Notes under the pieces: model-generated
The model's database searches: none
Seen by the model: the letters and a program-made list of their open reading frames with translations, nothing else
What the model was told of the DNA's origin: nothing
Program-made: the position numbers and the translations under genes
Assembly (NCBI RefSeq): GCF_029637705.1
Contig: NZ_CP121252.1
Coordinates: forward strand, 62,001-126,000
Origin: Citricoccus muralis
Lineage (GTDB): Bacteria; Actinomycetota; Actinomycetes; Actinomycetales; Micrococcaceae
DNA: 64,000 nucleotides
Direction: 5' to 3'
Shown: positions 37,407-46,606 of the stretch, piece after piece
How the letters are laid out: each line of letters opens with the position of its first letter
Numbering within the stretch: the stretch's first letter is position 1

Positions 37407-38405
37407 TCAGCGCAAGGTGATGCCGGCCCCGGCCACGGTTTCTCCGATGACCGGGTAGCCGGGGATCTCCCCGACGACGAGCAGCCCGCCGGAGGTCTGG
37501 GCATCGGCCAGCAGCACCAGCTGTTCCTCGCTCAGGTCGGTCTCGACGTGCAGGTGCGGGCGCACCCAGTCCAGATTGCGGCGGGATCCGCCCGGAACGA
37601 ATCCGTCATCCAGGGAGGACTGGGCGCCGGCGATCACCGGGACGGCCGCCGCGTCGAGCACCGCGCCGATCCCGGAGGCCCGGCACATCTTGAACAGGTG
37701 GCCCAGCAGCCCGAAGCCGGTGATGTCGGTGGCGGCGCGCACCCCGGCGGCCACCGCCTGTTGCGAAGCCTCCCGGTTCAGCTGGGCCATCTGCGCCACG
37801 GCATGGTCGAAAACCTCCCCGGTGGACTTGTGCCGGTTGTTGAGCACCCCCACTCCGATCGGTTTGGTCAGGGTCAGCGGCAAGCCGGGCTCGGCGGCAT
37901 CGTTGCGCATCAGCCGTTGCGGGTGCGCCGTGCCCGAGACCGCCATCCCGTAGAGGGGCTCGGGGGTGTCGATGGAGTGCCCGCCCGTGACCGGACAACC
38001 GGCTTCGGTGGCGACGTCGAGCCCGCCGCGCAGCACCTCGGTGAGCAGATCGAAGGGCAGAGTCTCGCGCGGCCAGCCCACCAGGTTCAGCGCGCTGACT
38101 GGGGTGCCGCCCATGGCGTAGATGTCCGAGAGCGCGTTCGCGGCGGCGATGCGCCCCCAATCGTAGGGGTCATCGACCACCGGAGTGAAGAAATCGGTGG
38201 TGGAGAGCAGGGCCAGATCCTCGCGCACCAGCACGGCGGAGGCGTCGTCGCCGTCGTCCAATCCCACCAGCACCTCGGGCGAGGTCTTCCCGACCAACCC
38301 GGAGACGGCATCCTCGAGCTCACCGGGCGGGATTTTGCAGGCGCAGCCGCCGCCGTGGGCGAAGTGGGTGAGTCGGATCTGCTCGGACACAGTGTGATCA
38401 GCCAT
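37407..38405 (-). CDS. selD: Selenide, water dikinase
   Basis: The 332-aa product makes selenophosphate from selenide and ATP. The catalytic loop GGGCACKIPP carries Cys21 and Lys24, matching Cys17/Lys20 of E. coli SelD; this copy uses Cys, not Sec. ATP-binding Asp residues are in GLDDGDDA and STTDFFTPVVDDP, and GGHSIDTPEPLYG is conserved. It is the last gene of the selenium unit, 24 bp after selB. Confidence 0.96.
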   Translation of the reverse strand: MADHTVSEQIRLTHFAHGGGCACKIPPGELEDAVSGLVGKTSPEVLVGLDDGDDASAVLVREDLALLSTTDFFTPVVDDPYDWGRIAAANALSDIYAMGGTPVSALNLVGWPRETLPFDLLTEVLRGGLDVATEAGCPVTGGHSIDTPEPLYGMAVSGTAHPQRLMRNDAAEPGLPLTLTKPIGVGVLNNRHKSTGEVFDHAVAQMAQLNREASQQAVAAGVRAATDITGFGLLGHLFKMCRASGIGAVLDAAAVPVIAGAQSSLDDGFVPGGSRRNLDWVRPHLHVETDLSEEQLVLLADAQTSGGLLVVGEIPGYPVIGETVAGAGITLR

Positions 38406-38429
38406 GCCCCGAGACTATCGGATTCCGGT

Positions 38430-40241
38430 TTAACGCACGATGGTTCGGGTGGCGCCGTCGACGCGGCGGGTCCACCCGCGGGCGTCCAGGTGTTCCAGCA
38501 GTGGGATGGCCACCCGGCGCGTGGTGTCTAGCGCCTGGCGGGCCGCGCTGGTGGTGAAGGGCTGTTCCAGTCCGGCCAGGGCGCGCATGGCCAGGGCGGG
38601 GGCGGTGGGCAGCAGGATCACCTCTCCGGGCAGGCGCAGCACCCGCCCCATGCGTTCGGCGGCGGCCAGTTCTCGGGCGCCCAGGCCCCCGGCGGCCAGA
38701 TCGTCGGCCTCGGGGGCGGCGAAGGGCTGTTCGCGCAGCCGCGCCTCCAGAGCGGTCAGGCCAGCCTCGGCGTGACCCAGCTGGGGGCGGTGACCGGGCG
38801 GGGCCACCAGCCCGTCGGCGGATTCCAACTGTGCTGCCGCCACGACGCGCGGCAGTAGCGAGGCCTCCGGCAGCGGGGGCGAGCACCGGGACAACACCGA
38901 CGCCGCGGCGCCGGTGGTGAGCCCTGGAGCCAGCGGATCCTGCCGCAGGTGGTCGGTGACGGCACGGTGCAGCGCGGTGGCCCAGCGGTGCAGGGCGTCG
39001 GGGTTGATCTGCCAGGGGTCCGGCTGCTGTACCGTGGCCGGGGTGCCCCAGTGTTCGGGCAGCCGCAGCCCGAGATGGTACAGGGCGGAGCGGGTCATCG
39101 CACCGCGCCGGCGCACCTCGGCGTCCGGATCGCCGGCAATCGGGCGTCCCTCCAGCTCTCGGGCTCGGCGGGCGCCATCGCCGCGGCGGGCCAGGGCCGG
39201 CGGGTTGACGTCGAGCACCAGGGCCCCGGCGAACACGAAGCGGGCGCCAGGGCTGGAGAGCACCAGCCGGTCCCCGTGCTGCAGCGGCAGGGCCCGTTCC
39301 AGGGTCAGTCGCGCGTGCCCGTCGCCCAGCGGGCGCACCCGGGCGGACACCACCGCCGTGCCCAGATAGACCATCAGCTCCTGGGGTGCGTCTGAAAAGT
39401 CGGAGCCGGTGACGCTGCGGACGTCGACGACGGTGACGGCCGGCCAGGCGTCCGGGGACACCAGGGCGTCACCGCGGTGCACCTGGGCCACGGTGAGTTC
39501 GCGCAGATTCACCGCCACCCGAGACGTCGGGGTGATCTCCCTCAGCTGGGCGTTCTGCCGGTGCAGCCCGCGCACCGCGGTGGCTTTCGTCCCGGTGCGC
39601 CCCACCAGTTGCAGCCGGTCTCCGACCCGCAGCGTGCCGGCGGTCAGGGTGCCGGTGATCACGGTGCCCGACCCCTTCACGCTGAAGGACCGGTCCACCC
39701 ACAGCCGCACCCGGTCCGTAGTGTTCGGGACTGGCGCCTGCGCGAGCACCGTGTCCAGGGTGTGCATCAGCTCCTCGAGCCCGGAGCCGGTGCGCGCGGA
39801 CACGGTCACGACGGGCGCGTCGTGCAAGGCGGAGTCGGTCACTGCGCGCCGGAGCTGGGCCTCGGTGGCGGTCAGCTGTTCGGCCGAGGCCAGGTCGGCA
39901 CGGGTGAGGACGATGAGGCCGCCGGTGATTCCCAAGGCGGTGATCGCCGCCAGGTGGTCATCCGACTGCTCCTGCCAGCCCTGGTCGGCGGCGACCACCA
40001 GGCACACCGCCGGCGCCGGGCCGACCCCGGCCATCATGTTGGACAGGAAACGTTCATGTCCGGGGACGTCGACGAAGGCGACCTCGCGTCCGGAGGGCAG
40101 GGCGCGCCAGGCGAAGCCTAGGTCGATGGTGAGACCCCGGCGCTGTTCATCGGCGAGCCGGTCTGGTTCCATCCCGGTCAGGGCGCGAACCAGAGCGGAC
40201 TTGCCGTGGTCGACGTGGCCGGCGGTGGCGACGACGTCCAT
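38430..40241 (-). CDS. selB: Selenocysteine-specific elongation factor SelB
   Basis: The 603-aa GTPase brings Sec-tRNA to the ribosome at UGA codons followed by a SECIS. It has G1 GHVDHGKS (residues 9-16), G3 DVPGHERF near 58 and a G4-like LTRADLA near 112 in place of NKxD, then EF-Tu-like barrels and C-terminal winged helices (about 370-603) that bind the SECIS loop. The length is close to E. coli SelB (614). It lies one base from selA. Confidence 0.96.
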   Translation of the reverse strand: MDVVATAGHVDHGKSALVRALTGMEPDRLADEQRRGLTIDLGFAWRALPSGREVAFVDVPGHERFLSNMMAGVGPAPAVCLVVAADQGWQEQSDDHLAAITALGITGGLIVLTRADLASAEQLTATEAQLRRAVTDSALHDAPVVTVSARTGSGLEELMHTLDTVLAQAPVPNTTDRVRLWVDRSFSVKGSGTVITGTLTAGTLRVGDRLQLVGRTGTKATAVRGLHRQNAQLREITPTSRVAVNLRELTVAQVHRGDALVSPDAWPAVTVVDVRSVTGSDFSDAPQELMVYLGTAVVSARVRPLGDGHARLTLERALPLQHGDRLVLSSPGARFVFAGALVLDVNPPALARRGDGARRARELEGRPIAGDPDAEVRRRGAMTRSALYHLGLRLPEHWGTPATVQQPDPWQINPDALHRWATALHRAVTDHLRQDPLAPGLTTGAAASVLSRCSPPLPEASLLPRVVAAAQLESADGLVAPPGHRPQLGHAEAGLTALEARLREQPFAAPEADDLAAGGLGARELAAAERMGRVLRLPGEVILLPTAPALAMRALAGLEQPFTTSAARQALDTTRRVAIPLLEHLDARGWTRRVDGATRTIVR

Positions 40242-40242
40242 A

Positions 40243-41574
40243 TCAGCTCCCGATGGTGGTGACGGTCAACGCCGCCCGGACGGCCGTGGTGAGGGCGGCA
40301 TCGTCGTGCTCGGGAATGCAGCGCAGATCGATGAGGCATCGGCCGCTGTGTGCCCGGGCCAGGACGGCGGGACTCCCCTGACGCAGGGCAGTGGCCACCG
40401 ACTCGGGAAGCTCCACCGCCCAGCCGGGCAGCGGGTGGCCTGGAGCCCCGCCTCCGCCGACGCGCCCGTGGTGCTCCACCACGGTGCCGCCCACCGCGTC
40501 CGCCAGAGCTGCGGTGCGGGCGTGCAGGTGCTCGGGGTCGGCGTGCAGAAAGGCCGGAACCGGAGCCTCGGGCCCGCGCAGCGTGGCCTCCAGGGCGGCG
40601 AGGGCGAGTTTGTCCGCGCGCAGCGCTCGGGCCAGCGGGTGGGTGCGCAGGCGCTGGATGAGCTCGACTCGGCCCAGCAGGATCCCGGCCTGCGGGCCGC
40701 CGAGCAGCTTGTCGCCGCTGGCGATCACCACATCCGCGCCGGCGCGCAGGGCGGTGGCGATATCGGGCTCCTGTGGCAGTGACGGGTCGGGGGCCAGTAG
40801 CCCGGAACCCAGGTCCACCACCAGTGGTAGCCCGTGGGCATCGGCCAGGGTGCGCAGCGCGGGGATTCCGACATCGGAGGTGAACCCTTCGACCCGGAAG
40901 TTGCTGGGGTGAACCTTCACCAGGCACCCGGTGTCGGGGCCGAGGGCGCGGCGGTAATCCTCCAGATGGGTGCGGTTGGTGGTGCCCACCTCGCGCAGCC
41001 GGGCCCCGGTGGAGACCATCAGATCGGGCAGCCGGAACCCGGCGCCGATCTCGACCAGCTCGCCGCGGCTGACCACGGCCTCCCTCGAGGATCCGGGCCC
41101 GGCGCACAGTGCGGTGATTGCTAGCAGTAGGGCCGCTGCCCCGTTGTTCACCACCAGCGCGTCCTCGGCCTGCGGGCAGGCACGCAGCAGGGCTTCGGCG
41201 GTGCCGGTCGCTCGGGAACTGCGCTTGCCGGTGCCCAGATCCATCTCGACGTCGACGTACCCGGCGGCGACCTGCACGGCCTCCCGGGCCGCGGCGGAGA
41301 GCGGGGCCCGGCCCAGGTTGGTGTGCACGATCACCCCGGTGGCGTTGAGCACGGGGGCGAGAGAAACCACGGGGTGGGCGAGCAGTTCCTCGGCGACGGC
41401 GGCTCGCACCTGCTCGGGGGGCAACTGCCCGGTGCGGGCACGCTCCTGGACAGCGCGCAGCACGGCCCGGATCTCCGTCTCGGCCAGGCGCTGCCGGGCT
41501 TGATCTACGACGTCGAGGGCGAGCAAGTCGTCGGTGCGGGGGATCGCGCGCCGGCGGTCGCCGTCGTGGTGCAT
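40243..41574 (-). CDS. selA: L-seryl-tRNA(Sec) selenium transferase
   Basis: The 443-aa PLP enzyme converts Ser-tRNA-Sec to Sec-tRNA-Sec using selenophosphate. It shows NATGVIVHTNLGRAPLS near residues 80-96, NNGAAALLLAI near 145, and the PLP lysine in ASGDKLLGGPQAG near 290. AGGAAGG precedes the ATG. It begins 31 bp after the tRNA-Sec gene on the same strand. Confidence 0.96.
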   Translation of the reverse strand: MHHDGDRRRAIPRTDDLLALDVVDQARQRLAETEIRAVLRAVQERARTGQLPPEQVRAAVAEELLAHPVVSLAPVLNATGVIVHTNLGRAPLSAAAREAVQVAAGYVDVEMDLGTGKRSSRATGTAEALLRACPQAEDALVVNNGAAALLLAITALCAGPGSSREAVVSRGELVEIGAGFRLPDLMVSTGARLREVGTTNRTHLEDYRRALGPDTGCLVKVHPSNFRVEGFTSDVGIPALRTLADAHGLPLVVDLGSGLLAPDPSLPQEPDIATALRAGADVVIASGDKLLGGPQAGILLGRVELIQRLRTHPLARALRADKLALAALEATLRGPEAPVPAFLHADPEHLHARTAALADAVGGTVVEHHGRVGGGGAPGHPLPGWAVELPESVATALRQGSPAVLARAHSGRCLIDLRCIPEHDDAALTTAVRAALTVTTIGS

Positions 41575-41604
41575 GGAAGCCTTCCTGAACAGCGGGCTAA
41601 CGTG

Positions 41605-41700
41605 TGGCGGAGGCGGACGGGAATCGAACCCGCCAGACCGAGATGCTCGGCCTCACCGGTTTTGAAGACCGGGGGGACCACCAGGAACCCAGACGCCTCC
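41605..41700 (-). tRNA. selC: tRNA-Sec (UCA anticodon)
   Basis: The 96-nt sequence (CCA encoded) begins GGAGGCG, pairing with CGCCTCC at the 3' end. It has the anticodon TCA (41663-41665) in loop TCTTCAAAA, a long variable arm (GAGGCCGAGCATCTCGGTCT) and T-loop GGTTCGATTCC. The long extra arm, extended acceptor and UCA anticodon identify the selenocysteine tRNA. It heads the selA-selB-selD unit. Confidence 0.95.
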
Positions 41701-41858
41701 ACCTCTGATTCTAGCTGTGAGCCAGGATCAGTGCCGCGAACGTCGTCCGGCACGTTGAGCGAACGAATCGATGGCGGACAGAATCTCGTCACTTCGCCAG
41801 ACGGGCCCCGGTTCATGGTCATTTTTTGATTGGGCAATACCGTCCTTCACCAGGGAAC

Positions 41859-42525
41859 TCAAAGGCGGGTAGACATTGGGTTGCTGTACATCGAGTTCAG
41901 AGGCTGCGAGCTCACTGGTGAGGACTGGTCGACGAGCGAGCGCATCGAGAAGTTTCCGCGCATTGGAGCTTTTCTTGCTGTGAGCCGCTCATCCCATCCG
42001 GCGCGTAGCTGTTCGACGTCGTTCGCCAGTGCACGGGCGTTGTGAACGGCGCGGACGGAGGCATCAGCGAAGGCGCGAACAATCGAGTCCACATCACCGG
42101 TGCGGTACGCAGTCAGCGCTGAGTGGTAGCCCCCGACGTCCGCCAGTGAAGGGGTGAATCGTTTTGAACTGAGCATGACTTGACTTACTGTTGCCGAGAC
42201 GAGCGCAGGAATCATGGAGTCATTGATGAAGGCAACCAGATCATGGGTCACATCGGGTACGTGCTCACAGTGGGGCGCAACGAAGGTGGCGTCGATGCGG
42301 CTCCATGAGCACGGCATGGAGCCGCAGCATGGCCTCGACGGAGAGATCTTCGGCCAGCTCCAGAGCCACACGCATGGTGCGTGTGTTCGCGGCGATTTCT
42401 CCCGCGTTTCGACTTCGTCCTACGCCGAGCTCGGCGTCGAATCGTGTCAGCTCACGCTCGGCCTCCGCGGCGGTAGCACGAACGTGTGGACACCGGTGGC
42501 GTCCGACCGGCGATGCATGGCACAC
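41859..42525 (-). pseudogene. Fic-family protein remnant lacking the catalytic core
   Basis: Two out-of-frame parts resemble one Fic protein. The first has RNAGEIAANTRTMRVALELA and AMLRLHAVLM, typical of the N-terminal helices. The second has FVAPHCEHVPDVTHDLVAF, then GGYHSALTAYRTGDVDSIVRAFADAS and the C-terminal helices. The stretch between, which should hold HPFxDGNGR, is missing, and the frame changes near 42290. Fic proteins transfer AMP to target proteins; this copy cannot. Confidence 0.75.
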
Positions 42526-42566
42526 CTGCGGAAGCCATAGGAGTCGTCCCGAGAATGATGAGTTCT

Positions 42567-43280
42567 TCAGCGGAGCTCGGCGCGGGGGCGGACGTGGATG
42601 TCGGTGAGCTGGGTGTCGTCGCTGGCGAGGATCGCCCCGACCACCGCGCGGGCGACGGTGGCGGGCTGGATCATCACGGAGCGGTCCTTCGGCTCGGCGA
42701 GCATCGGGGTATCCGTGGGTCCCGGGTACACCGAGGTGACGCGGACGCCGTCGTGTTCCACATCAGCGCGCAGCCCGTTGGCGAAACCGCGCAGGGCGTG
42801 CTTGGTGGCCCCGTAGACGGTGTTCTTCGGCCGATCGAACACACCGGCCCCGGAGTTCAGAAACACGATGGTGCCCTGGGAACGGCGCAACGCAGGCAGG
42901 CCAGCGCGGGCCAAGCGCATGGCCGCGGTAACGTTGACGGCGAAGACCTCATCCCATTCGGCATCGGTGATCTCCTCGATGGAGGCGGTGGGCAGCAGTC
43001 CGGCCGCGTGCACCACGGCATCGACGCGCTCGGGCATCACGGTGCTGAGATCATCGGCGGTGAGATCCAGGGCCATGGAGGTGATCTGCGGGTGGGCGGC
43101 CAGCTCATCCAGACGCTGGCGGCTGCGTCCCAGGGCAATGACCTGCCAACCGTGCTCGGTGAGCTGGTCAACGACGGCGCGGCCGATGCCGCTGGTGGCT
43201 CCGCTGACGACGGCGCATGGCCGGTCGGGAGCAGGGGTGCTGGGGGTGCTGGCTGCGGAGTCGGGGGTGGAATCACTCAT
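42567..43280 (-). CDS. SDR-family oxidoreductase
   Basis: The 237-aa product from the ATG at 43280 has SGATSGIGRAVV near residues 25-36, HAAGLLP near 90, a Ser in FLNSGAGV and YGATKHA near 155 (YxxxK). A short Ser/Thr/Pro-rich leader precedes the domain. The Arg in GRSRQRLDEL after the second strand suggests NADP. The substrate is unknown. Confidence 0.9.
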   Translation of the reverse strand: MSDSTPDSAASTPSTPAPDRPCAVVSGATSGIGRAVVDQLTEHGWQVIALGRSRQRLDELAAHPQITSMALDLTADDLSTVMPERVDAVVHAAGLLPTASIEEITDAEWDEVFAVNVTAAMRLARAGLPALRRSQGTIVFLNSGAGVFDRPKNTVYGATKHALRGFANGLRADVEHDGVRVTSVYPGPTDTPMLAEPKDRSVMIQPATVARAVVGAILASDDTQLTDIHVRPRAELR

Positions 43281-43353
43281 GCCCCCGACGATAACGGATC
43301 CGGCCGTGCCCCGTCCGGGGTTCGCCGCCCGGGACAATGAATGACGCCGCCGG

Positions 43354-44838
43354 TTACCGCGGAGCGGTGCTGCTTAGCTGAGCCTCCCCACCGAGCACCT
43401 CGTCCCGGCTGCGCTCGGTGGCCGCTGCCGAGTACTCGGCGAACGCGCCCCGATACCGGGCGGCTGGGTGCGAATCCGGCAGTCGATCCTGGCCGGTCAC
43501 TGCACCGCGCAACGTGGCACCGGATTCGCCCAGCTGCTGGATCTCCTCGAGGCTGCGGGCCAGTCCACGCTCACGCAGCACCGGCAGAACCTGTGCGATG
43601 AACTCGTGGTACGACCCCGGGATGGACGAGTTGATCAGATTCACCCCGTCGATGCCGGCGTCCTGCCAGGCGGCCAGTTCGTCGGCGATCTGCTCCGGGG
43701 TGCCCACCACGCGGGTGGATTGGGCCCGGAAATGCGCCAGATCTCGCAGCGTCATCGTGCCGTCTTTGGTCATCTTCCGGATCTCGGACAGATGCCCCTG
43801 CGCGCCCTCGGTCTCGATGTCGTTGATGGGGGTGTCCAGTGGCAGGTAGCCCAGGTCGAGGCCCAGGGAGCCACCGGTGTGGGCGATCAGCGCCTCGACG
43901 TCGATAGCGTCATCGAGCTCGCGCGCCTTCTGTTGTGCCTCCGCTTCCGTGGAGCCGACCACGAAGGAGAGCCCCTGGATGAACTTCACGTCCTGGGGAT
44001 CGCGTCCGAATTCCACGGCACGACGGCGCACCTCGGCCGCGTGGGCGGCGGCGATGTCGCGGCGCGGGGCCATCGAGAAGGTGGCCTCGGCGTGTCGGGC
44101 GGCCACTTCCTGACCGCGGGGCGAGGAGCCGGCCTGGAACAGGAACGGGGTGCGCTGCGGCGAGGGAGCCGAGAGGTGGGGCCCTTCGATCCGGTAGTTC
44201 TCGGAGGCGTGATGGATTTTCGCCACCTTGGCCGGATCGGCGTGCAGCCCACGCCCGCGGGAATGCTCCACGGTCTTGTCCTGCAGCAGCGCGCCGTCGT
44301 CCCAGGAGCCTTCCCACAGCTTATAGGCGACGTCGAGGTACTCTTCGGCCAGGTTGTAGCGGTCACCGTGGCTGGTCAGCTCGGCGCCGCCGAAATTGCG
44401 GTGCGAGTTCTCCAGAGCGGAGGTCACCACATTCCAGCCCACGCGTCCGCCGGAGAGGTGATCCAGGGTGGAGAGCTGCCGGGCGAAGGTAAAGGGGTGG
44501 GCCTGGATGACCGAGGAGGTCATGGCCAGGCCGATGCGCCGGGTGGTCGCCGCCAACGCGGAAATCAACACCAGCGGGTCATTCGAGGGAATCTGCAGGC
44601 CCTTGCGCAGGTGCGAGGCCCAGCCGCCCTCGTAGTCGCCGTAGAGGCCCACCACATCGGCGAAGAACGCGATGTCGAAACCGGCGTCCTCCAGATCGCG
44701 CACCAGATCCACCCACAGGCCAAGCTCATTGAACCGGTGCTGCTGGGATTCCTCCCGACGCCACGCGCCGCCGATGATGTGGCTGGTGGTGTTCATCAGG
44801 AAGGCGGACAGGATGAGTGGACGGCGCTGTGCGGCCAT
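43354..44838 (-). CDS. NtaA/SnaA/DszA-family FMN-dependent monooxygenase
   Basis: The 494-aa product belongs to the luciferase-like fold subgroup that includes nitrilotriacetate, pristinamycin and dibenzothiophene-sulfone monooxygenases. It shows LILSAFLMNTTSHIIGGAWR at the N terminus, DIAFFADVVGLYG near 55, SGGRVGWNVVTSALENSHRNFG near 130-150 and PFLFQAGSSPRGQEVAARHAEATF near 230. Such enzymes use FMNH2 supplied by a separate reductase, which is not in the window. The substrate is unknown. It lies 73 bp upstream of the SDR gene on the same strand. Confidence 0.9.
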   Translation of the reverse strand: MAAQRRPLILSAFLMNTTSHIIGGAWRREESQQHRFNELGLWVDLVRDLEDAGFDIAFFADVVGLYGDYEGGWASHLRKGLQIPSNDPLVLISALAATTRRIGLAMTSSVIQAHPFTFARQLSTLDHLSGGRVGWNVVTSALENSHRNFGGAELTSHGDRYNLAEEYLDVAYKLWEGSWDDGALLQDKTVEHSRGRGLHADPAKVAKIHHASENYRIEGPHLSAPSPQRTPFLFQAGSSPRGQEVAARHAEATFSMAPRRDIAAAHAAEVRRRAVEFGRDPQDVKFIQGLSFVVGSTEAEAQQKARELDDAIDVEALIAHTGGSLGLDLGYLPLDTPINDIETEGAQGHLSEIRKMTKDGTMTLRDLAHFRAQSTRVVGTPEQIADELAAWQDAGIDGVNLINSSIPGSYHEFIAQVLPVLRERGLARSLEEIQQLGESGATLRGAVTGQDRLPDSHPAARYRGAFAEYSAAATERSRDEVLGGEAQLSSTAPR

Positions 44839-45056
44839 GGAGACTCCTCAATTCCATCGGTTCTGGCGGTAGCACCGTGTCCAGACCGCGGGGGAAACCC
44901 GGGATGGGACGGTTGCTGCGACGTCAACGAGCCAGATCTCTCGGTCGCTCTGGATGGTTTCTGCTTTCACCGTACGCCGGGGACGCATTCTGGGACAAAC
45001 GACGACGAGCAATCCGAGTCACGTTCTGTCACGCACACCGCGCCCATCACACAGCA

Positions 45057-45088
45057 CAGCCCGCCGACCCTGGCGGATCGGCGGGCTG
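45057..45088 (-). terminator. GC-rich hairpin after the coiled-coil membrane protein gene
   Basis: CAGCCCGCCGA (45057-45067) and its complement (45078-45088) form an 11-bp perfect stem with a 10-base loop, 20 bp past the stop of the minus-strand gene ending at 45108. No clear T-run follows on either strand, so it is a probable rather than a textbook terminator. Confidence 0.5.
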
Positions 45089-45107
45089 TCTGGTGTAGCT
45101 GTGGTGA

Positions 45108-45830
45108 TCAGCTGGCGGGCTTCGGTGCCGGTGCGTCGACCTGCTCCTCAGCGCCACCCTCGGTGTCGTCGGTAATGATCGCCTCGGTCGTCGCCGCTGG
45201 CTGGGAAGCCTGCGGGGTGGCAGGGGTGTTGGTCTTCAGCGGCTGCGGGGTGGGGTTCTTCCACGGATCCTCCACCGGCTTGGTCAGCTGGTAGACGGCG
45301 TAGGCGGCACCACCTGCAGCCACGACGACGCCGACCACGAGCCACTTCTTGCCGCCGCCGGACTGAGCCTGCTTCTTCAGCGACTTCTCGGCCGACTTGG
45401 CGTACTTCTCGGCAGCCTTCTGTAGCTTCTTGGCGGCCTTCTTGTCGCCGGTGACCTTGGTCAGCAGCTCGGAGACCGGCTTCGGGACGTCGGCGTCGTG
45501 CAGCGCCTTCGACGTCTTCGAGGCGGCACCGGCGAGCTGGCCGGCTGCGGTGGGGACGTACTCGTCCTGCACCTTGTGGCGTGCTGAGTCCAGGGCGTCG
45601 GTGAGGTTCGCCAGGGCGCTCTTGGCCTTCGGTCCGGCCTTGTCCACCGCGGAGTAAGCGACCTTCTCGGCGCGGTCGAGGCTATCGCCCAGGTGCTCTT
45701 CGGTCCACGCCAGCGCGGACTCCACCTTGGGGGCAGCCCATGACTTGGCCTGCTCCACAGACGCGTTCAGCTTCTTTTCTGCAGCCTTGGCCTGCTTCTT
45801 GGCGATTTTCTCAGCCTTGCGCTTTCCCAT
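45108..45830 (-). CDS. Lys/Ala-rich coiled-coil protein with one membrane segment
   Basis: The 240-aa product starts after GGAGGTAATCAG. The first ~165 residues are helical, very rich in Lys, Ala and Glu, with repeated amphipathic stretches such as EKIAKKQAKAAEKKL and AAKKLQKAAEKYAKSAEKS. A single hydrophobic segment (WLVVGVVVAAGGAAYAVYQL, near 173-192) is followed by a Pro/Thr-rich acidic tail. Similar unnamed proteins lie next to ppiA and rhomboid genes in related genomes as far as I recall. A role at the membrane or with the nucleoid is possible but unproven. Confidence 0.8.
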   Translation of the reverse strand: MGKRKAEKIAKKQAKAAEKKLNASVEQAKSWAAPKVESALAWTEEHLGDSLDRAEKVAYSAVDKAGPKAKSALANLTDALDSARHKVQDEYVPTAAGQLAGAASKTSKALHDADVPKPVSELLTKVTGDKKAAKKLQKAAEKYAKSAEKSLKKQAQSGGGKKWLVVGVVVAAGGAAYAVYQLTKPVEDPWKNPTPQPLKTNTPATPQASQPAATTEAIITDDTEGGAEEQVDAPAPKPAS

Positions 45831-46001
45831 CTGATTACCTCCGGGGATCGACGTGCGTTTCTCCCACAGTACGCCAGAGTCACGTGGCGATTCCACGGCT
45901 GAGCGCCAGTGTGGGGTATCAAGATTCGGCTCAGCGCGAATTGTCCACGCCCCGCCGATCGACGGAAGCGAGGATTGCGGCTCTAATGCGAGAATACGTC
46001 T

Positions 46002-46550
46002 ATGACTATCGCAACGCATCAGGCAACCGTCCATACCAACCAGGGCGACATCGTCGTGGACCTGTTCGGCAACCACGCGCCGAAGACCGTCCAGAACTTC
46101 ATCGGCCTGGCCACGGGTGAGCAGGCCTGGGTCGACCCGGAGACCGGCGAAGAGCGCACCGGCACCCCGCTGTACAACGGCACCATCTTCCACCGGATCA
46201 TCCGCGACTTCATGATCCAGGGCGGCGACCCGCTGGGCCAGGGCTTCGGAGGACCGGGCTACCAGTTCGACGACGAGATCCACCCGGACCTCAACTTCAA
46301 CGAGCCCTACAAGCTGGCCATGGCCAACGCTGGCATCCGCAACGGCCGCGGCACCAACGGGTCGCAGTTCTTCATCACCTCCGTGCCCACCACGTGGCTG
46401 CAGGGCAAGCACACCATCTTCGGTGAGGTGAACGACGAGGCTTCGCAGCAGATCGTGGATGCCCTCAACGGCGTGGCCACCGGCGCTAACGACAAGCCGG
46501 TCGAGGACGTCGTCATCGAGTCCATCGAGATCACCGAGCTCGCCGGCTGA
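46002..46550 (+). CDS. ppiA: Cyclophilin-type peptidyl-prolyl cis-trans isomerase
   Basis: The 182-aa cytoplasmic protein has the cyclophilin core FHRIIRDFMIQGGDPLGQGFGG near residues 63-84, MANAGIRNGRGTNGSQFFI near 105-123 and the Trp/His region TWLQGKHTIFGEV near 128-140. It assists folding by isomerising Xaa-Pro bonds. Its position next to a rhomboid gene and crgA is typical for actinobacteria close to the origin. Confidence 0.96.
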   Translation: MTIATHQATVHTNQGDIVVDLFGNHAPKTVQNFIGLATGEQAWVDPETGEERTGTPLYNGTIFHRIIRDFMIQGGDPLGQGFGGPGYQFDDEIHPDLNFNEPYKLAMANAGIRNGRGTNGSQFFITSVPTTWLQGKHTIFGEVNDEASQQIVDALNGVATGANDKPVEDVVIESIEITELAG

Positions 46551-46606
46551 TCCACGGTGATTCACCTGAGGCGGGCCCTCGCGCCCGAGAGCGCGCAGGC
46601 ACGTCG

